From NCBI GenBank assembly GCA_045132055.1, contig JBGURP010000014.1:171126-235125 (forward strand): DNA of 64,000 nucleotides, given 5' to 3'. The position numbers were made by a program, and so were the translations under genes. The DNA comes from F23-D06 sp045132055 (GTDB lineage: Bacteria > Bacteroidota > Bacteroidia > Bacteroidales > WCHB1-69). Within the stretch, counting starts at the first letter, position 1; each line of letters begins with the position of its first letter. Under the pieces are notes generated by a model that was not told where the DNA came from, searched no databases, and was given only the letters and a program-made list of their open reading frames with translations. Below, piece after piece: positions 17,474-25,812 of the stretch.

Positions 17474-19390
17474 TTATTTCTCGGTTTTTTCTTGATGATC
17501 AATGGCCTCAAACACGGAGTTGTTGCTTTTGAATTCGGGTACAATCTCTTTCATCTGACCAACAATGACAAATTCGTCGCTGTTCTGCAACTCGATAAGC
17601 TTTTCAATTTGAGGCACTAATGTCTGATATTCGTAAGTGCGCACCTTGGCGATCTTGATTTTCTGATGCTCTGTCTTGAGGGTGTTCTCCTCATTGGCCA
17701 GCAATTCCTCATACAGCTTCTCGCCGGGGCGCAGACCGGTATATTCGATGGAAATATCTTTGTTCAGTGTAAGTCCCGACAACTGGATCATCTTCTTGGC
17801 TACATCACTGATTTTGATGGATTTGCCCATGTCGAAGATGAAAATCTCACCACCTTTGCCCATGGCTCCGGCGGTCAGCACCAGCTGACAAGCTTCGGAA
17901 ATGGTCATGAAATAACGCGTGATGTCGGGGTGCGTCACCGTGACTGGCCCTCCGTTTTCAATCTGTTTGCGGAAGATGGGAATGACGGAGCCGTTGGAGT
18001 CCAGCACGTTGCCGAAGCGCGTGGTGACGAACTTCGTAGTGTCTTGATGGAAATTCAGCGCTTGCACATACATCTCGGCGATGCGCTTGGATGCCCCCAT
18101 CACGTTGGTCGGATTCACGGCCTTGTCGGTGGAGACCATCACGAACTTCTTGACGCCGTATTTCACGGACATGTCGGCCAACAGCTTGGTGCCAGCCACA
18201 TTGGTCTTGATGGCGGACTGCACGTTGCACTCCATCATGGGCACGTGCTTGTACGCAGCAGCGTGGAAGACCACATTGGGATGATAGGTCTCATAAAGGC
18301 GGCTCATCAGTGCTTCATCACAGATACTGTGTACGTACAGATGGATGTTCTTCATGCCGTTGGCTTTCAATAATTCATCCTGCAGAAAGAAGCAGGGCGT
18401 CTCGGCTTCATCTACCAGCACGAGCTGCTTGTATTGGAAATGCAGCAACTGTCGCACAATTTCGCTGCCAATGGAGCCTGCAGCTCCCGTGATGAGGATG
18501 GTCTGGCCGTTCAACTCGGGATTGAGGAGGGAAAGATCCAATTGGATGGGGTTGCGTTCCAGCAAATCTTCAATCTTGACTTTCTTGATCTGCTTGAAAC
18601 TCAAATTGCCGTTCAACCAACGTGATACGGGCGGCACTTTCAGCACTTTCACATTGTAGGGCAGGGCCACCTCCGTGATGGCTTTCACTTTGGCGTTGCT
18701 GATTTTCTGTACAGCGATGATGAGAAATGAGATGTTGTTCACGCTCAAATACTCTTCCAGCATCCGGAAATCATAAACGTGCAGACTCTCCACTTGCATG
18801 CCGATTTTCACGGGATCGTCATCGAAGAAGGCCAGCACATTGTATTTGCTTGCATTGTCGCGCTCGATAGTACGCTTGGTGATGACGCCGGAGTCGCCAG
18901 CGCCAAAGATGATGATGTTCTTGCGTGAACGGATGGGATTCATCGTTTCCAAATAGTACATCTTGAAAGCAAAACGGTAAATCAAGATCAGTACGGTGGT
19001 GATGAAAAATTCCATCATCCATACGGAATTGGGAACCAGGAACTTATGCTTGACGGTGAAAACGATGACGTTGACGGCGGCAATCGTCAATGTGGCGCAG
19101 AAACATGCCCAGAAAATCCTGACCACATCTTTGGTGTTGGTATATCTCACCACCTGATGGTGGGTTTGGAACATTTCGAAGAAGATGAACCGCAAAGTGA
19201 GGATCATCACAGGGGCATAAATCCAGTCGGAATAGTTGACATGGGAAGGCAGCTTGAAATTGGTCCGGATGATCAGGGATAGAAACACGGAAATCGCCAC
19301 CACCAGCAGGTCCAAGGTCATAATCAGCCATGGCGGGGTGATGTGCAGATTGCGTATTTTGAGATATAATTTTTTTACAGGTGAGGTCAT
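17474..19390 (-). CDS. Membrane-bound nucleotide-sugar 4,6-dehydratase (WbpM/CapD-like)
   Basis: 638 residues from the ATG at 19390. The N-terminal part has about four membrane helices (20-130), followed by two Rossmann-type modules. The second has ITGAAGSIGSEIVRQ, and STDKAVNPTNVMGASKR, in which a methionine holds the place of the usual catalytic tyrosine; this S-M-K arrangement is characteristic of the long WbpM type. The expected product is UDP-4-keto-6-deoxy-GlcNAc for surface glycan. It is first in an operon with the WbpB-like gene. Confidence 0.9.
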   Translation of the reverse strand: MTSPVKKLYLKIRNLHITPPWLIMTLDLLVVAISVFLSLIIRTNFKLPSHVNYSDWIYAPVMILTLRFIFFEMFQTHHQVVRYTNTKDVVRIFWACFCATLTIAAVNVIVFTVKHKFLVPNSVWMMEFFITTVLILIYRFAFKMYYLETMNPIRSRKNIIIFGAGDSGVITKRTIERDNASKYNVLAFFDDDPVKIGMQVESLHVYDFRMLEEYLSVNNISFLIIAVQKISNAKVKAITEVALPYNVKVLKVPPVSRWLNGNLSFKQIKKVKIEDLLERNPIQLDLSLLNPELNGQTILITGAAGSIGSEIVRQLLHFQYKQLVLVDEAETPCFFLQDELLKANGMKNIHLYVHSICDEALMSRLYETYHPNVVFHAAAYKHVPMMECNVQSAIKTNVAGTKLLADMSVKYGVKKFVMVSTDKAVNPTNVMGASKRIAEMYVQALNFHQDTTKFVTTRFGNVLDSNGSVIPIFRKQIENGGPVTVTHPDITRYFMTISEACQLVLTAGAMGKGGEIFIFDMGKSIKISDVAKKMIQLSGLTLNKDISIEYTGLRPGEKLYEELLANEENTLKTEHQKIKIAKVRTYEYQTLVPQIEKLIELQNSDEFVIVGQMKEIVPEFKSNNSVFEAIDHQEKTEK

Positions 19391-19416
19391 TGTATATCCA
19401 TCCAAAATAACGGCAG

Positions 19417-19424
19417 CAAAAGTA
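19417..19424 (-). promoter_or_regulatory. Promoter -7 element of the capD operon
   Basis: TACTTTTG on the minus strand fits TAnnTTTG and lies 26 bases upstream of the ATG at 19390. This excludes the in-frame TTG at 19405, which would leave almost no leader. Confidence 0.55.
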
Positions 19425-19447
19425 CAAAAAATACCGATTATCGATTC

Positions 19448-19484
19448 TCTCTAATCTCTAATCTATCATCTCTAATCTCTAATC
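19448..19484. repeat. Heptamer direct repeats at the murF-alr 3' end
   Basis: TCTCTAATCTCTAATC occurs at 19448-19463 and again at 19469-19484, separated by five bases; the unit is the heptamer CTCTAAT. The repeats run over the stop codon of the murF-alr gene. They could extend or shorten by replication slippage, but are a simple low-complexity stretch. Confidence 0.7.
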
Positions 19485-21923
19485 GTTCACATACACTCTT
19501 GGTACGCGTTTGGAGATGCGGGTAAGCAGCTCGTAGCTGATGAGTCCGGCGCGCTTGGCCATGTCGGCCACAGTGTTGCCTTCGCCATAGACCACTACTT
19601 CATCGCCTTCGTGGACGGAGAGGCCGGTGACATCGAGCATGCACATGTCCATGCAGATTTTGCCGATAACGGGCACTTTCTGGCCTTGGATGATGACCGT
19701 GCCCTTGCCGTTGCCCAGCTCGCGCGGGTATCCGTCGGCGTAGCCAATGGGGATGATGGCCACTTGGCTGTCACGTTTGAGCCGATAGCTGCGGTTGTAG
19801 CCGATGGTCTCGCCGGCAGGAATCTGTTTTACCTGTGTGATGACGGTCTTCAAAGTGGCTACGTTATGGAGTTTGGCAGCCAAAGCCGGAAGCTCGGAGC
19901 AACCGTACAGGCTGATGCCGAGGCGCACCATGTCGAATTGGGCCTCCGGGAAGCGGGAGATGCCGGCGCTGTTCAGAATGTGACGCAGGATCTTGTAGTC
20001 AAAAGCACCGCAAAAATAGCTGGTCATACGCTGAAACAGAGCAATCTGCTTGTGGGTGTAGTCGTCCTCGCGCGGATCTTCGGCGGCCGCCAGATGTGAG
20101 AAAACGGAAGCGACATGCAATTGCGGGTTCTCGCGGATGATACGGATGAGCTGTGGAAGATCAGTTTCATCAAATCCTAACCGGTGCATGCCGGTGTCCA
20201 ACTTGATATGGATATTGAATTGCTGGATTTGAGGGTGTTTTTTCAGCACTCTTTCCAGCTCCTTCAGATAGTAGAAATTGAAGATTTCGGGCTCAAGGTT
20301 GTGTTGTACCATCACGTCGAAGCTGTGTGCTTCGGCGCCCAACACAATGATGGGGGTACGGATGTGGCGCTTGCGGAGGCGCACGCCTTCGTCGGTATAG
20401 GCCACTGCCAGATAATCGATATGATTGGAAATCAGTTCGTTGACGAGCTCCACATCGCCGAGACCGTAGGAGTGTGCTTTCACCATGGCCACCATCTTGG
20501 TTTCCGGACGCAGGAGGGCGCGGTGCAGGTTGAGGTTGTGAGTGAGCGCGGGGAGGCTGACGTTGAGGATGGTGAGGTGCGTCATGTGCTGGAGCTGGGC
20601 CACGATGTTCTCAAAATGGAAACTGCGTGCGCCCTTCACCAAGATAGACTCATAAGAAAACTCAGGCAAATGAGCGAGAAAATCTTCCGTGGAGGTGAAA
20701 AACTGCTGCATCGGGCAGGTGAAACATGACTGGTGTGCCGACAAGTGCGTGCCGATACCGATGAACCGGCGGATATGATGCTTCTGCAACCGCTCGTTGA
20801 GTTCCTTGTAGTCCTGTTCAGTCAGCTGGCCAACCTGCTCAAAATCGGAGAGGATGAGTGCCTTGTCGGGCAGCTGGGTCTGCGTGTCCAGAAAACTCAG
20901 AGCGGCGTTCAGCGAGTTGGTATCCAGGCTGTATGTGTCGTTGATGACAACGGAGTGGTTAAGACCCTCCAGAATCTCCATGCGCATGCGGATGTGGGAG
21001 AGTCGAGGAAGTCTGGAATTGATGGATTCAGGGTCAAGTCCCAGCACCAGCATGGTGATGATGGCGTGGGTGGCGTTTTCAATGGATGCAGAGTCCAAAA
21101 AAGGAATACTGTATGTGAAATCGTTGATTTTCAGCAGCGTATGACTGTCCTCAATTTGATAATGGACGGGGTAAGTGGCTTGTACAGAGCCCCAGGAAAT
21201 CTTGTTCAGATGGTTGTATTCCGGTAATGTGAGCAGGGTGTTGAGTTCGGGATTGTCATCGTGGTAGATGAGCTTGTCGGCGTATGCGAAGAGCTTAAGT
21301 TTTTCAATGGTTTTCTGGGCCTGGTTTTGGAAAAACTGGGCGTGGGCCATGCCGATGTTGGTGAGGATGCCGATGGTGGGCCGGATGGTGTCGGCAATAT
21401 GTTGCATTTCATCGGGTCTGGAGATGCCGGCCTCGAAAATGGCGAGGTTATGGTGCTCGGACATCTTCCACACTGACAATGGAACGCCTATTTGGGAATT
21501 ATAGCTGTTGGGACTCTTGACGATGGCAAAATCGTCGTCCAGCAAGGTGGCGAGCCACTCCTTCACGATGGTTTTGCCGTTGGAACCCGTGATGCCGATG
21601 ACGGGGTAGTGGAAGCGCAGGCGGTGGTGTTGGGCGAGGGTCTGCAGAGCGGTGAGAGTGTCGTCCACGACAAGGAAATTGGCGTTGGAGTCAGTTTCGG
21701 TGCAGGTAGGGTTGGTTACCACGAAATTGCGCACGCCGTTGTGCAGGAGTTCGGGGATAAACTTGTGCCCGTCGTTCTGCGCGGTCTTGAAAGCGAAGAA
21801 GAGGGTCTCGTCGGGTTGACTAACCTTGCGGCTGTCGTAGCAGAGCGCGGAGACGGGAGCTTTCTCGTCACGAATGAGCCTGCGAACAGGGTGAATAATA
21901 TCGGCAATGTCGGCAATGAACAT
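19479..21923 (-). CDS. murF-alr: Bifunctional MurF (UDP-MurNAc-tripeptide:D-Ala-D-Ala ligase) - alanine racemase
   Basis: 814 residues, a fusion known in Bacteroidetes. The N-terminal half is a Mur ligase with ATP-binding GITGSNGKTIVKEWL (about 104-118), adding D-Ala-D-Ala to the peptidoglycan precursor. The C-terminal half, from about residue 450, is a PLP-dependent alanine racemase with the lysine in MVKAHSYGLG and a second catalytic tyrosine near the ICMDMCMLDV stretch. The fusion couples production of D-alanine to its use. It lies five bases downstream of hddC in an otherwise glycan-focused run. Confidence 0.94.
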   Translation of the reverse strand: MFIADIADIIHPVRRLIRDEKAPVSALCYDSRKVSQPDETLFFAFKTAQNDGHKFIPELLHNGVRNFVVTNPTCTETDSNANFLVVDDTLTALQTLAQHHRLRFHYPVIGITGSNGKTIVKEWLATLLDDDFAIVKSPNSYNSQIGVPLSVWKMSEHHNLAIFEAGISRPDEMQHIADTIRPTIGILTNIGMAHAQFFQNQAQKTIEKLKLFAYADKLIYHDDNPELNTLLTLPEYNHLNKISWGSVQATYPVHYQIEDSHTLLKINDFTYSIPFLDSASIENATHAIITMLVLGLDPESINSRLPRLSHIRMRMEILEGLNHSVVINDTYSLDTNSLNAALSFLDTQTQLPDKALILSDFEQVGQLTEQDYKELNERLQKHHIRRFIGIGTHLSAHQSCFTCPMQQFFTSTEDFLAHLPEFSYESILVKGARSFHFENIVAQLQHMTHLTILNVSLPALTHNLNLHRALLRPETKMVAMVKAHSYGLGDVELVNELISNHIDYLAVAYTDEGVRLRKRHIRTPIIVLGAEAHSFDVMVQHNLEPEIFNFYYLKELERVLKKHPQIQQFNIHIKLDTGMHRLGFDETDLPQLIRIIRENPQLHVASVFSHLAAAEDPREDDYTHKQIALFQRMTSYFCGAFDYKILRHILNSAGISRFPEAQFDMVRLGISLYGCSELPALAAKLHNVATLKTVITQVKQIPAGETIGYNRSYRLKRDSQVAIIPIGYADGYPRELGNGKGTVIIQGQKVPVIGKICMDMCMLDVTGLSVHEGDEVVVYGEGNTVADMAKRAGLISYELLTRISKRVPRVYVND

Positions 21924-21928
21924 AATGA

Positions 21929-22633
21929 TTACAATTCTTGTTGTGCTCGGGCGTAGTCCTGAGGAATGCCGATGTCGATGAAATAACCATCTGAGGGCAT
22001 GGCAAAGAACTGTTCACGAGTATAGACTTTCTCCATGAAATCTTTTTCAAAAGAGAATTTTCCGGATGGGGCCTGTTGCTCAAACCAATCCCGTTTAATC
22101 ATGTAAACGCCTCCATTGATCATGCCTTGGCCTTCTGTGAAACCTTTTTCGGAAAACAGGACGATCATGTTATCTTTGCCGATGGTCACACTGCCGTAAC
22201 GGGATACTTCAGGTACCTCACGTAGAACTATGGATAAAAAGCATTCTTTTTCAAGGAAGAACTTTTCAAAAGCATTCAAATCTACCTTGAACAGGGTATC
22301 TCCATTGATAACCAATACGTTGTCTGTGGTGCACTTGGACATGGCAAAAGCAATGCCACCGCCTGTGCCGAGGGGTTCTGTTTCTACAGCATAGTCAATC
22401 TGCAAGGTTTTGTACTGGTTCCCAAAATACTCTTCGATTTTTTCATGCAGATAACCTACAGAAAGAATTACCTTTGTATAGCCATAACCTATCAGATAAT
22501 CCAGAATGTAGGTTAAAAATGGTTTCCCGTTGATGGGTGCCATGGGCTTGGGTAGGTCTTTCACGACGCCCTGCAGGCGTGTGCCGAAGCCACCGGCTAA
22601 AACAATTGCTTCTTTTTGTATCATTGTTGTCAT
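21929..22633 (-). CDS. hddC: D-glycero-alpha-D-manno-heptose 1-phosphate guanylyltransferase (HddC-like)
   Basis: 234-residue sugar nucleotidyltransferase with the signature LAGGFGTRLQGVVKDLPKPMAP and a GDTLF metal-binding aspartate. It forms GDP-D-glycero-alpha-D-manno-heptose for S-layer or O-antigen glycans. The assignment relies on the neighbouring hddA and nearby gmhA, since the fold alone also fits mannose-1-phosphate or MurNAc-1-phosphate uridylyltransferases. Start could be 22633 or the second ATG at 22624. Confidence 0.8.
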   Translation of the reverse strand: MTTMIQKEAIVLAGGFGTRLQGVVKDLPKPMAPINGKPFLTYILDYLIGYGYTKVILSVGYLHEKIEEYFGNQYKTLQIDYAVETEPLGTGGGIAFAMSKCTTDNVLVINGDTLFKVDLNAFEKFFLEKECFLSIVLREVPEVSRYGSVTIGKDNMIVLFSEKGFTEGQGMINGGVYMIKRDWFEQQAPSGKFSFEKDFMEKVYTREQFFAMPSDGYFIDIGIPQDYARAQQEL

Positions 22634-22694
22634 TATTCGTGTCTTTTTCTACTACCCCGCCCTGCGGGCACCCCTTCTGCATAGAAGGGGAATC

Positions 22695-23717
22695 TTACAT
22701 CGTCCAGGTTTTGAGGCCTTCGGTTACAAATTCGTATCGTTTGGATTGTCCGCCGAATTCGGCCAAGCGGTCTATGACACGGTAACGGGCATTGGATGGG
22801 CAGTAGAAGAACATGAATCCACCGCCGCCAGCGCCGGAAATCTTGCCTCCGGTAGCGCCGGCCTCGATAGCCGCTGCATACACTTCATCTATAAATGCAT
22901 TGGAAACGCTGTCGGCCATCTTCTTTTTATGTTGCCACCCCTCATCCAGAATCTTTCCGACAGCATCCAGGTCGCCTTTCAGCAGCACCTCTTTCATGTG
23001 GAAGGCCTGCTCCTTCAGTGCCAACATAGCATCGATGGACTTCTGCTTCTTCGCCGTGACGTTTTTCTGTTGTTCCTCGATGATTTTGGCGGAAACGTGG
23101 CTGGTGGCAGTGTGGTAGAGTACCAGGTTGTGTGCCAGTTCATCCAGATAGCGTTGGCGAATGCGTAAGGGGTTCACAATCACGTTGTCGCCGATGAACT
23201 CCATGTAGTTGAAACCTCCGAAGGTGGCGGCATACTGGTCCTGTTTGCCGCCCGCCATTTGCAGGTCTTCGCGCTCAATCTCGTATGCGAGCCGGGCAAT
23301 GTCATATTCGCCCAATGGCAATTTCAGCCATTCTACGAAAGCACCCAAAATAGAGACCACTAACGTAGAGGAGGTTCCTAAACCGGATCCCGGAGGCGCA
23401 TCCACAAACGTACTGATTTTGAAAGATAATGGCTTGTGTATGAATTGCTTAACAATACGATTATATACCCCTTTGTGTAATATGAAGTATCCTTCTGGCT
23501 TGATTTCCTCGGTGGAGGCAAGTGTCTCACATAACTCTTCTTTGGCTGGGTTGTCGAACACAATCTGTCCATTGTCCAAGGGCTCAAGAGTAGTGTAAGC
23601 GTACATGTTCACGGTGGCGTTCAGAATCGCGCCGCCATAGATGTCGGAGAATGGCGAAACATCGGTGCCTCCGCCGGCGAGACCTAAACGCAAAGGGACT
23701 TTACTACGAATAATCAT
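22695..23717 (-). CDS. hddA: D-glycero-alpha-D-manno-heptose 7-phosphate kinase (HddA-like)
   Basis: 340-residue GHMP-family kinase starting SKVPLRLGLAGGGTDVSPF. The ATP motif DAPPGSGLGTSST is near residue 107 and the C-terminal motif GKISGAGGGGFMFF near 303. It makes the 1,7-bisphosphate in the GDP-heptose route. The phosphatase GmhB, needed between this step and HddC, is not in the window. Its leader carries a pair of 13-bp direct repeats. Confidence 0.85.
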   Translation of the reverse strand: MIIRSKVPLRLGLAGGGTDVSPFSDIYGGAILNATVNMYAYTTLEPLDNGQIVFDNPAKEELCETLASTEEIKPEGYFILHKGVYNRIVKQFIHKPLSFKISTFVDAPPGSGLGTSSTLVVSILGAFVEWLKLPLGEYDIARLAYEIEREDLQMAGGKQDQYAATFGGFNYMEFIGDNVIVNPLRIRQRYLDELAHNLVLYHTATSHVSAKIIEEQQKNVTAKKQKSIDAMLALKEQAFHMKEVLLKGDLDAVGKILDEGWQHKKKMADSVSNAFIDEVYAAAIEAGATGGKISGAGGGGFMFFYCPSNARYRVIDRLAEFGGQSKRYEFVTEGLKTWTM

Positions 23718-23752
23718 AATGGTTTCTTGTTATATAATCTTTTAGAAAACAG

Positions 23753-23788
23753 GACTTTACGCAAAATCATCCATTGACTTGACGCAAA
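23753..23788. repeat. Paired 13-bp direct repeats in the hddA leader
   Basis: GACTTTACGCAAA at 23753-23765 and GACTTGACGCAAA at 23776-23788 differ by one base and are spaced 23 bases apart, close to two helical turns. They lie between the predicted -7 element and the hddA start. This arrangement is typical of a dimer-binding operator, but no regulator is identified. Confidence 0.5.
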
Positions 23789-23791
23789 GGG

Positions 23792-23799
23792 CAAAGATA
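23792..23799 (-). promoter_or_regulatory. hddA promoter -7 element
   Basis: TATCTTTG on the minus strand fits TAnnTTTG, 74 bases upstream of hddA. It would drive hddA, hddC and murF-alr. Confidence 0.5.
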
Positions 23800-23809
23800 G
23801 TCAAATTTA

Positions 23810-24940
23810 TCAAATGGAGTTGAATATTTCCATAATGTTGCGGGTAAATTCCGACCAGGCATACTTCTGTTTCTCCTCCACGATGTTTTTCTCAAACTCC
23901 GTCTGATGATGCTCGTCAAAGAACTTGCAGATGGCATCGGCAATCTGTTTGGCATCGGGTTCCACCACATAGCCAATTTTGCCATCGGGTACGATTTCGG
24001 CCAAACCACCCACATTGGTCACCAGCATGGGCTTCTCAAAGTGGAAGGCGATTTGAGTCACACCGCTTTGAGTAGCAGTCTTATAAGGCTGTGTCACAAG
24101 GTCTGCGGCACTGAAATAGCGGTTGACCTCGCTGTCGGGGATGAAGTCAGTACAGAGCACCACCTTGTCCTCAATGCCCAACGTCTTGATTTGGTTGAGG
24201 TAGGGTGCAGGGTCACCATAAAATTCACCAGCCACCAGCAATTTTACGTTCGATTGCCGCAACCGTTCGTCTGCAAATGCCTCCAATAACAGATCCAATC
24301 CTTTGTAGGCGCGGATGAAACCGAAGAAAAGAGCATAGTGGTTTTCAGGGTCCAGATTCAGCAATGAAAGGGCCTCTTCCCGTGACAGACGTTCACCGTA
24401 GTGGTCGTACAGCGGGTGTGGACTGAAAACGGCGGGTTTATCTTGGGTAAAAAGCCGCAAGTCGGCCAGCACCGACTTCGACATGGCCACAAAACCGTCA
24501 GTGGGCTTGATGAAATAACGTACAAATTGCTTGTCGCCGATGCGGTGCTCATGCGGGATGACATTGTCGAGGATGGAAATTAGCTTGGTGTGCTTGTTCC
24601 GCCGTACTATTCGTGCAATGGTGCCGAAGCAGGGCGACATGAAGGGCAACCAGAATTTGGTAATCATCATGTCTGGTTTCATGCGGGCAATTTCACGTCC
24701 GATCTTAATCCAGTTGAAGGGATTGTAAGAATGCACCTTACGCACAATTTTCAGGTTTTCAGGTGCAGGTTCGGTGCTGTATTGTGTCTTTCCCGGGAAA
24801 AGAAAATCAGGATATTGGTGCGTGAAAGTGTAGATTTCCACGTCGTGGCCCTGGTTTTGGTATTCGTAGGCAAGGCGTTCATTGAATGCCGACAGGCCTC
24901 CGCGGTATGGATATGCTGTTCCGAGAATAACGATTTTCAT
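23810..24940 (-). CDS. GT4-type glycosyltransferase
   Basis: 376 residues with a GT-B fold. The N-terminal GTAYPYRGGLSAFNERLA binds the acceptor, and the C-terminal donor half has FFGFIRAYKGLDLLLEAF and TQPYKTATQSGVTQIAFHFEKPMLV, the retaining GT4 pattern. It most likely adds a sugar to a lipid-linked or nucleotide-derived glycan at the cytoplasmic membrane. It lies 18 bases downstream of gmhA, so the donor may be GDP-heptose; this is inference. Confidence 0.85.
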   Translation of the reverse strand: MKIVILGTAYPYRGGLSAFNERLAYEYQNQGHDVEIYTFTHQYPDFLFPGKTQYSTEPAPENLKIVRKVHSYNPFNWIKIGREIARMKPDMMITKFWLPFMSPCFGTIARIVRRNKHTKLISILDNVIPHEHRIGDKQFVRYFIKPTDGFVAMSKSVLADLRLFTQDKPAVFSPHPLYDHYGERLSREEALSLLNLDPENHYALFFGFIRAYKGLDLLLEAFADERLRQSNVKLLVAGEFYGDPAPYLNQIKTLGIEDKVVLCTDFIPDSEVNRYFSAADLVTQPYKTATQSGVTQIAFHFEKPMLVTNVGGLAEIVPDGKIGYVVEPDAKQIADAICKFFDEHHQTEFEKNIVEEKQKYAWSEFTRNIMEIFNSI

Positions 24941-24958
24941 TTTTCTATGAAATAAGAT

Positions 24959-25627
24959 TTACAATGATGTCTGTCCAAAGAACCTGTCTTCCAGCATGAT
25001 GCAGAGGCTGTGATAGACGGGCAGGTGCAGTTCCTGGATCTTGTAGGTCTCGGTTTCGGGCACTTGGATGCACACGTCGGCCAGTTCTGCCAAACGACTG
25101 GGCTTGCTGCCCGTAAGGCCGATGATTTTAAGGCCTTTAGCTTTGGCGACGATGGCGGCATAAATGATATTTTTGCTGTTTCCGGAGGTGGAAATAGCCA
25201 AAAAAGTATCGCCTGCTTGGCCGAATCCGAGCATCTGCTGGGCGAAAACGAGCTCTGGGACGCAGTCGTTCATGTATGCGGTGGACAGGCCGAGGTGTCC
25301 GGTAAGGGCGATGGCGGGAAGTGTCCCTTGAAGATGTTGAGCCATAATGCCGCCCAGTTCGGGGTCAATGTTTTGGCAATTGCTGGCGATGGTTGGATCA
25401 ATCGGGCGAGGGAGCTTGAAACTCTTCATCAGCTCTCCTACAATGTGCTCCGAGTCCGCCGCCGAACCGCCATTGCCTGCCACAAGCAGCTTGTTTCCGG
25501 ATATATATGATTGCTCAATAAGTTGATATGCTTTGATAATACTCTCTTGACAGCATACCAAGGAAGGGTAGCGGCTTAAGAGTGTTTGAAGGTGTTTCTC
25601 AATTCTGTTGTCCAGTGCAGTTGACAT
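24959..25627 (-). CDS. gmhA: Sedoheptulose 7-phosphate isomerase
   Basis: 222-residue SIS-domain enzyme that converts sedoheptulose 7-phosphate to D-glycero-D-manno-heptose 7-phosphate, the first step of both heptose routes. Visible: AGNGGSAADSEHIVGEL (about 50-66) with the active-site glutamate, and ISTSGNSKNIIYA (about 125-137). The spacing to the downstream glycosyltransferase is short. It is divergent from the yfhO-like gene across 185 bases. Confidence 0.92.
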   Translation of the reverse strand: MSTALDNRIEKHLQTLLSRYPSLVCCQESIIKAYQLIEQSYISGNKLLVAGNGGSAADSEHIVGELMKSFKLPRPIDPTIASNCQNIDPELGGIMAQHLQGTLPAIALTGHLGLSTAYMNDCVPELVFAQQMLGFGQAGDTFLAISTSGNSKNIIYAAIVAKAKGLKIIGLTGSKPSRLAELADVCIQVPETETYKIQELHLPVYHSLCIMLEDRFFGQTSL

Positions 25628-25652
25628 AATGGATTCTTTTAAAGATTACCTG

Positions 25653-25668
25653 CAAAAATACAAAAATA
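25653..25668 (-). promoter_or_regulatory. gmhA promoter: two abutting -7 elements
   Basis: Two copies of TATTTTTG lie end to end on the minus strand, at 25653-25660 and 25661-25668. Each fits TAnnTTTG, 26-34 bases upstream of the gmhA start. Either or both may be used. Confidence 0.5.
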
Positions 25669-25771
25669 AGTTGACAGTTCCCATAGGATTAAATATGCTG
25701 GTTTACAATCAGATAGTTTCTGTAAAGGTAAAAAATAGGGATATCTTGTCGCAGTGTGATTATATTTTGGC

Positions 25772-25779
25772 TAATTTTG
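25772..25779 (+). promoter_or_regulatory. Promoter -7 element of the yfhO-like operon
   Basis: TAATTTTG fits TAnnTTTG on the plus strand and ends 33 bases before the ATG at 25813. Confidence 0.5.
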
Positions 25780-25812
25780 CAGCTTAAAATAGTGGACTAA
25801 TTTGACAAACAG

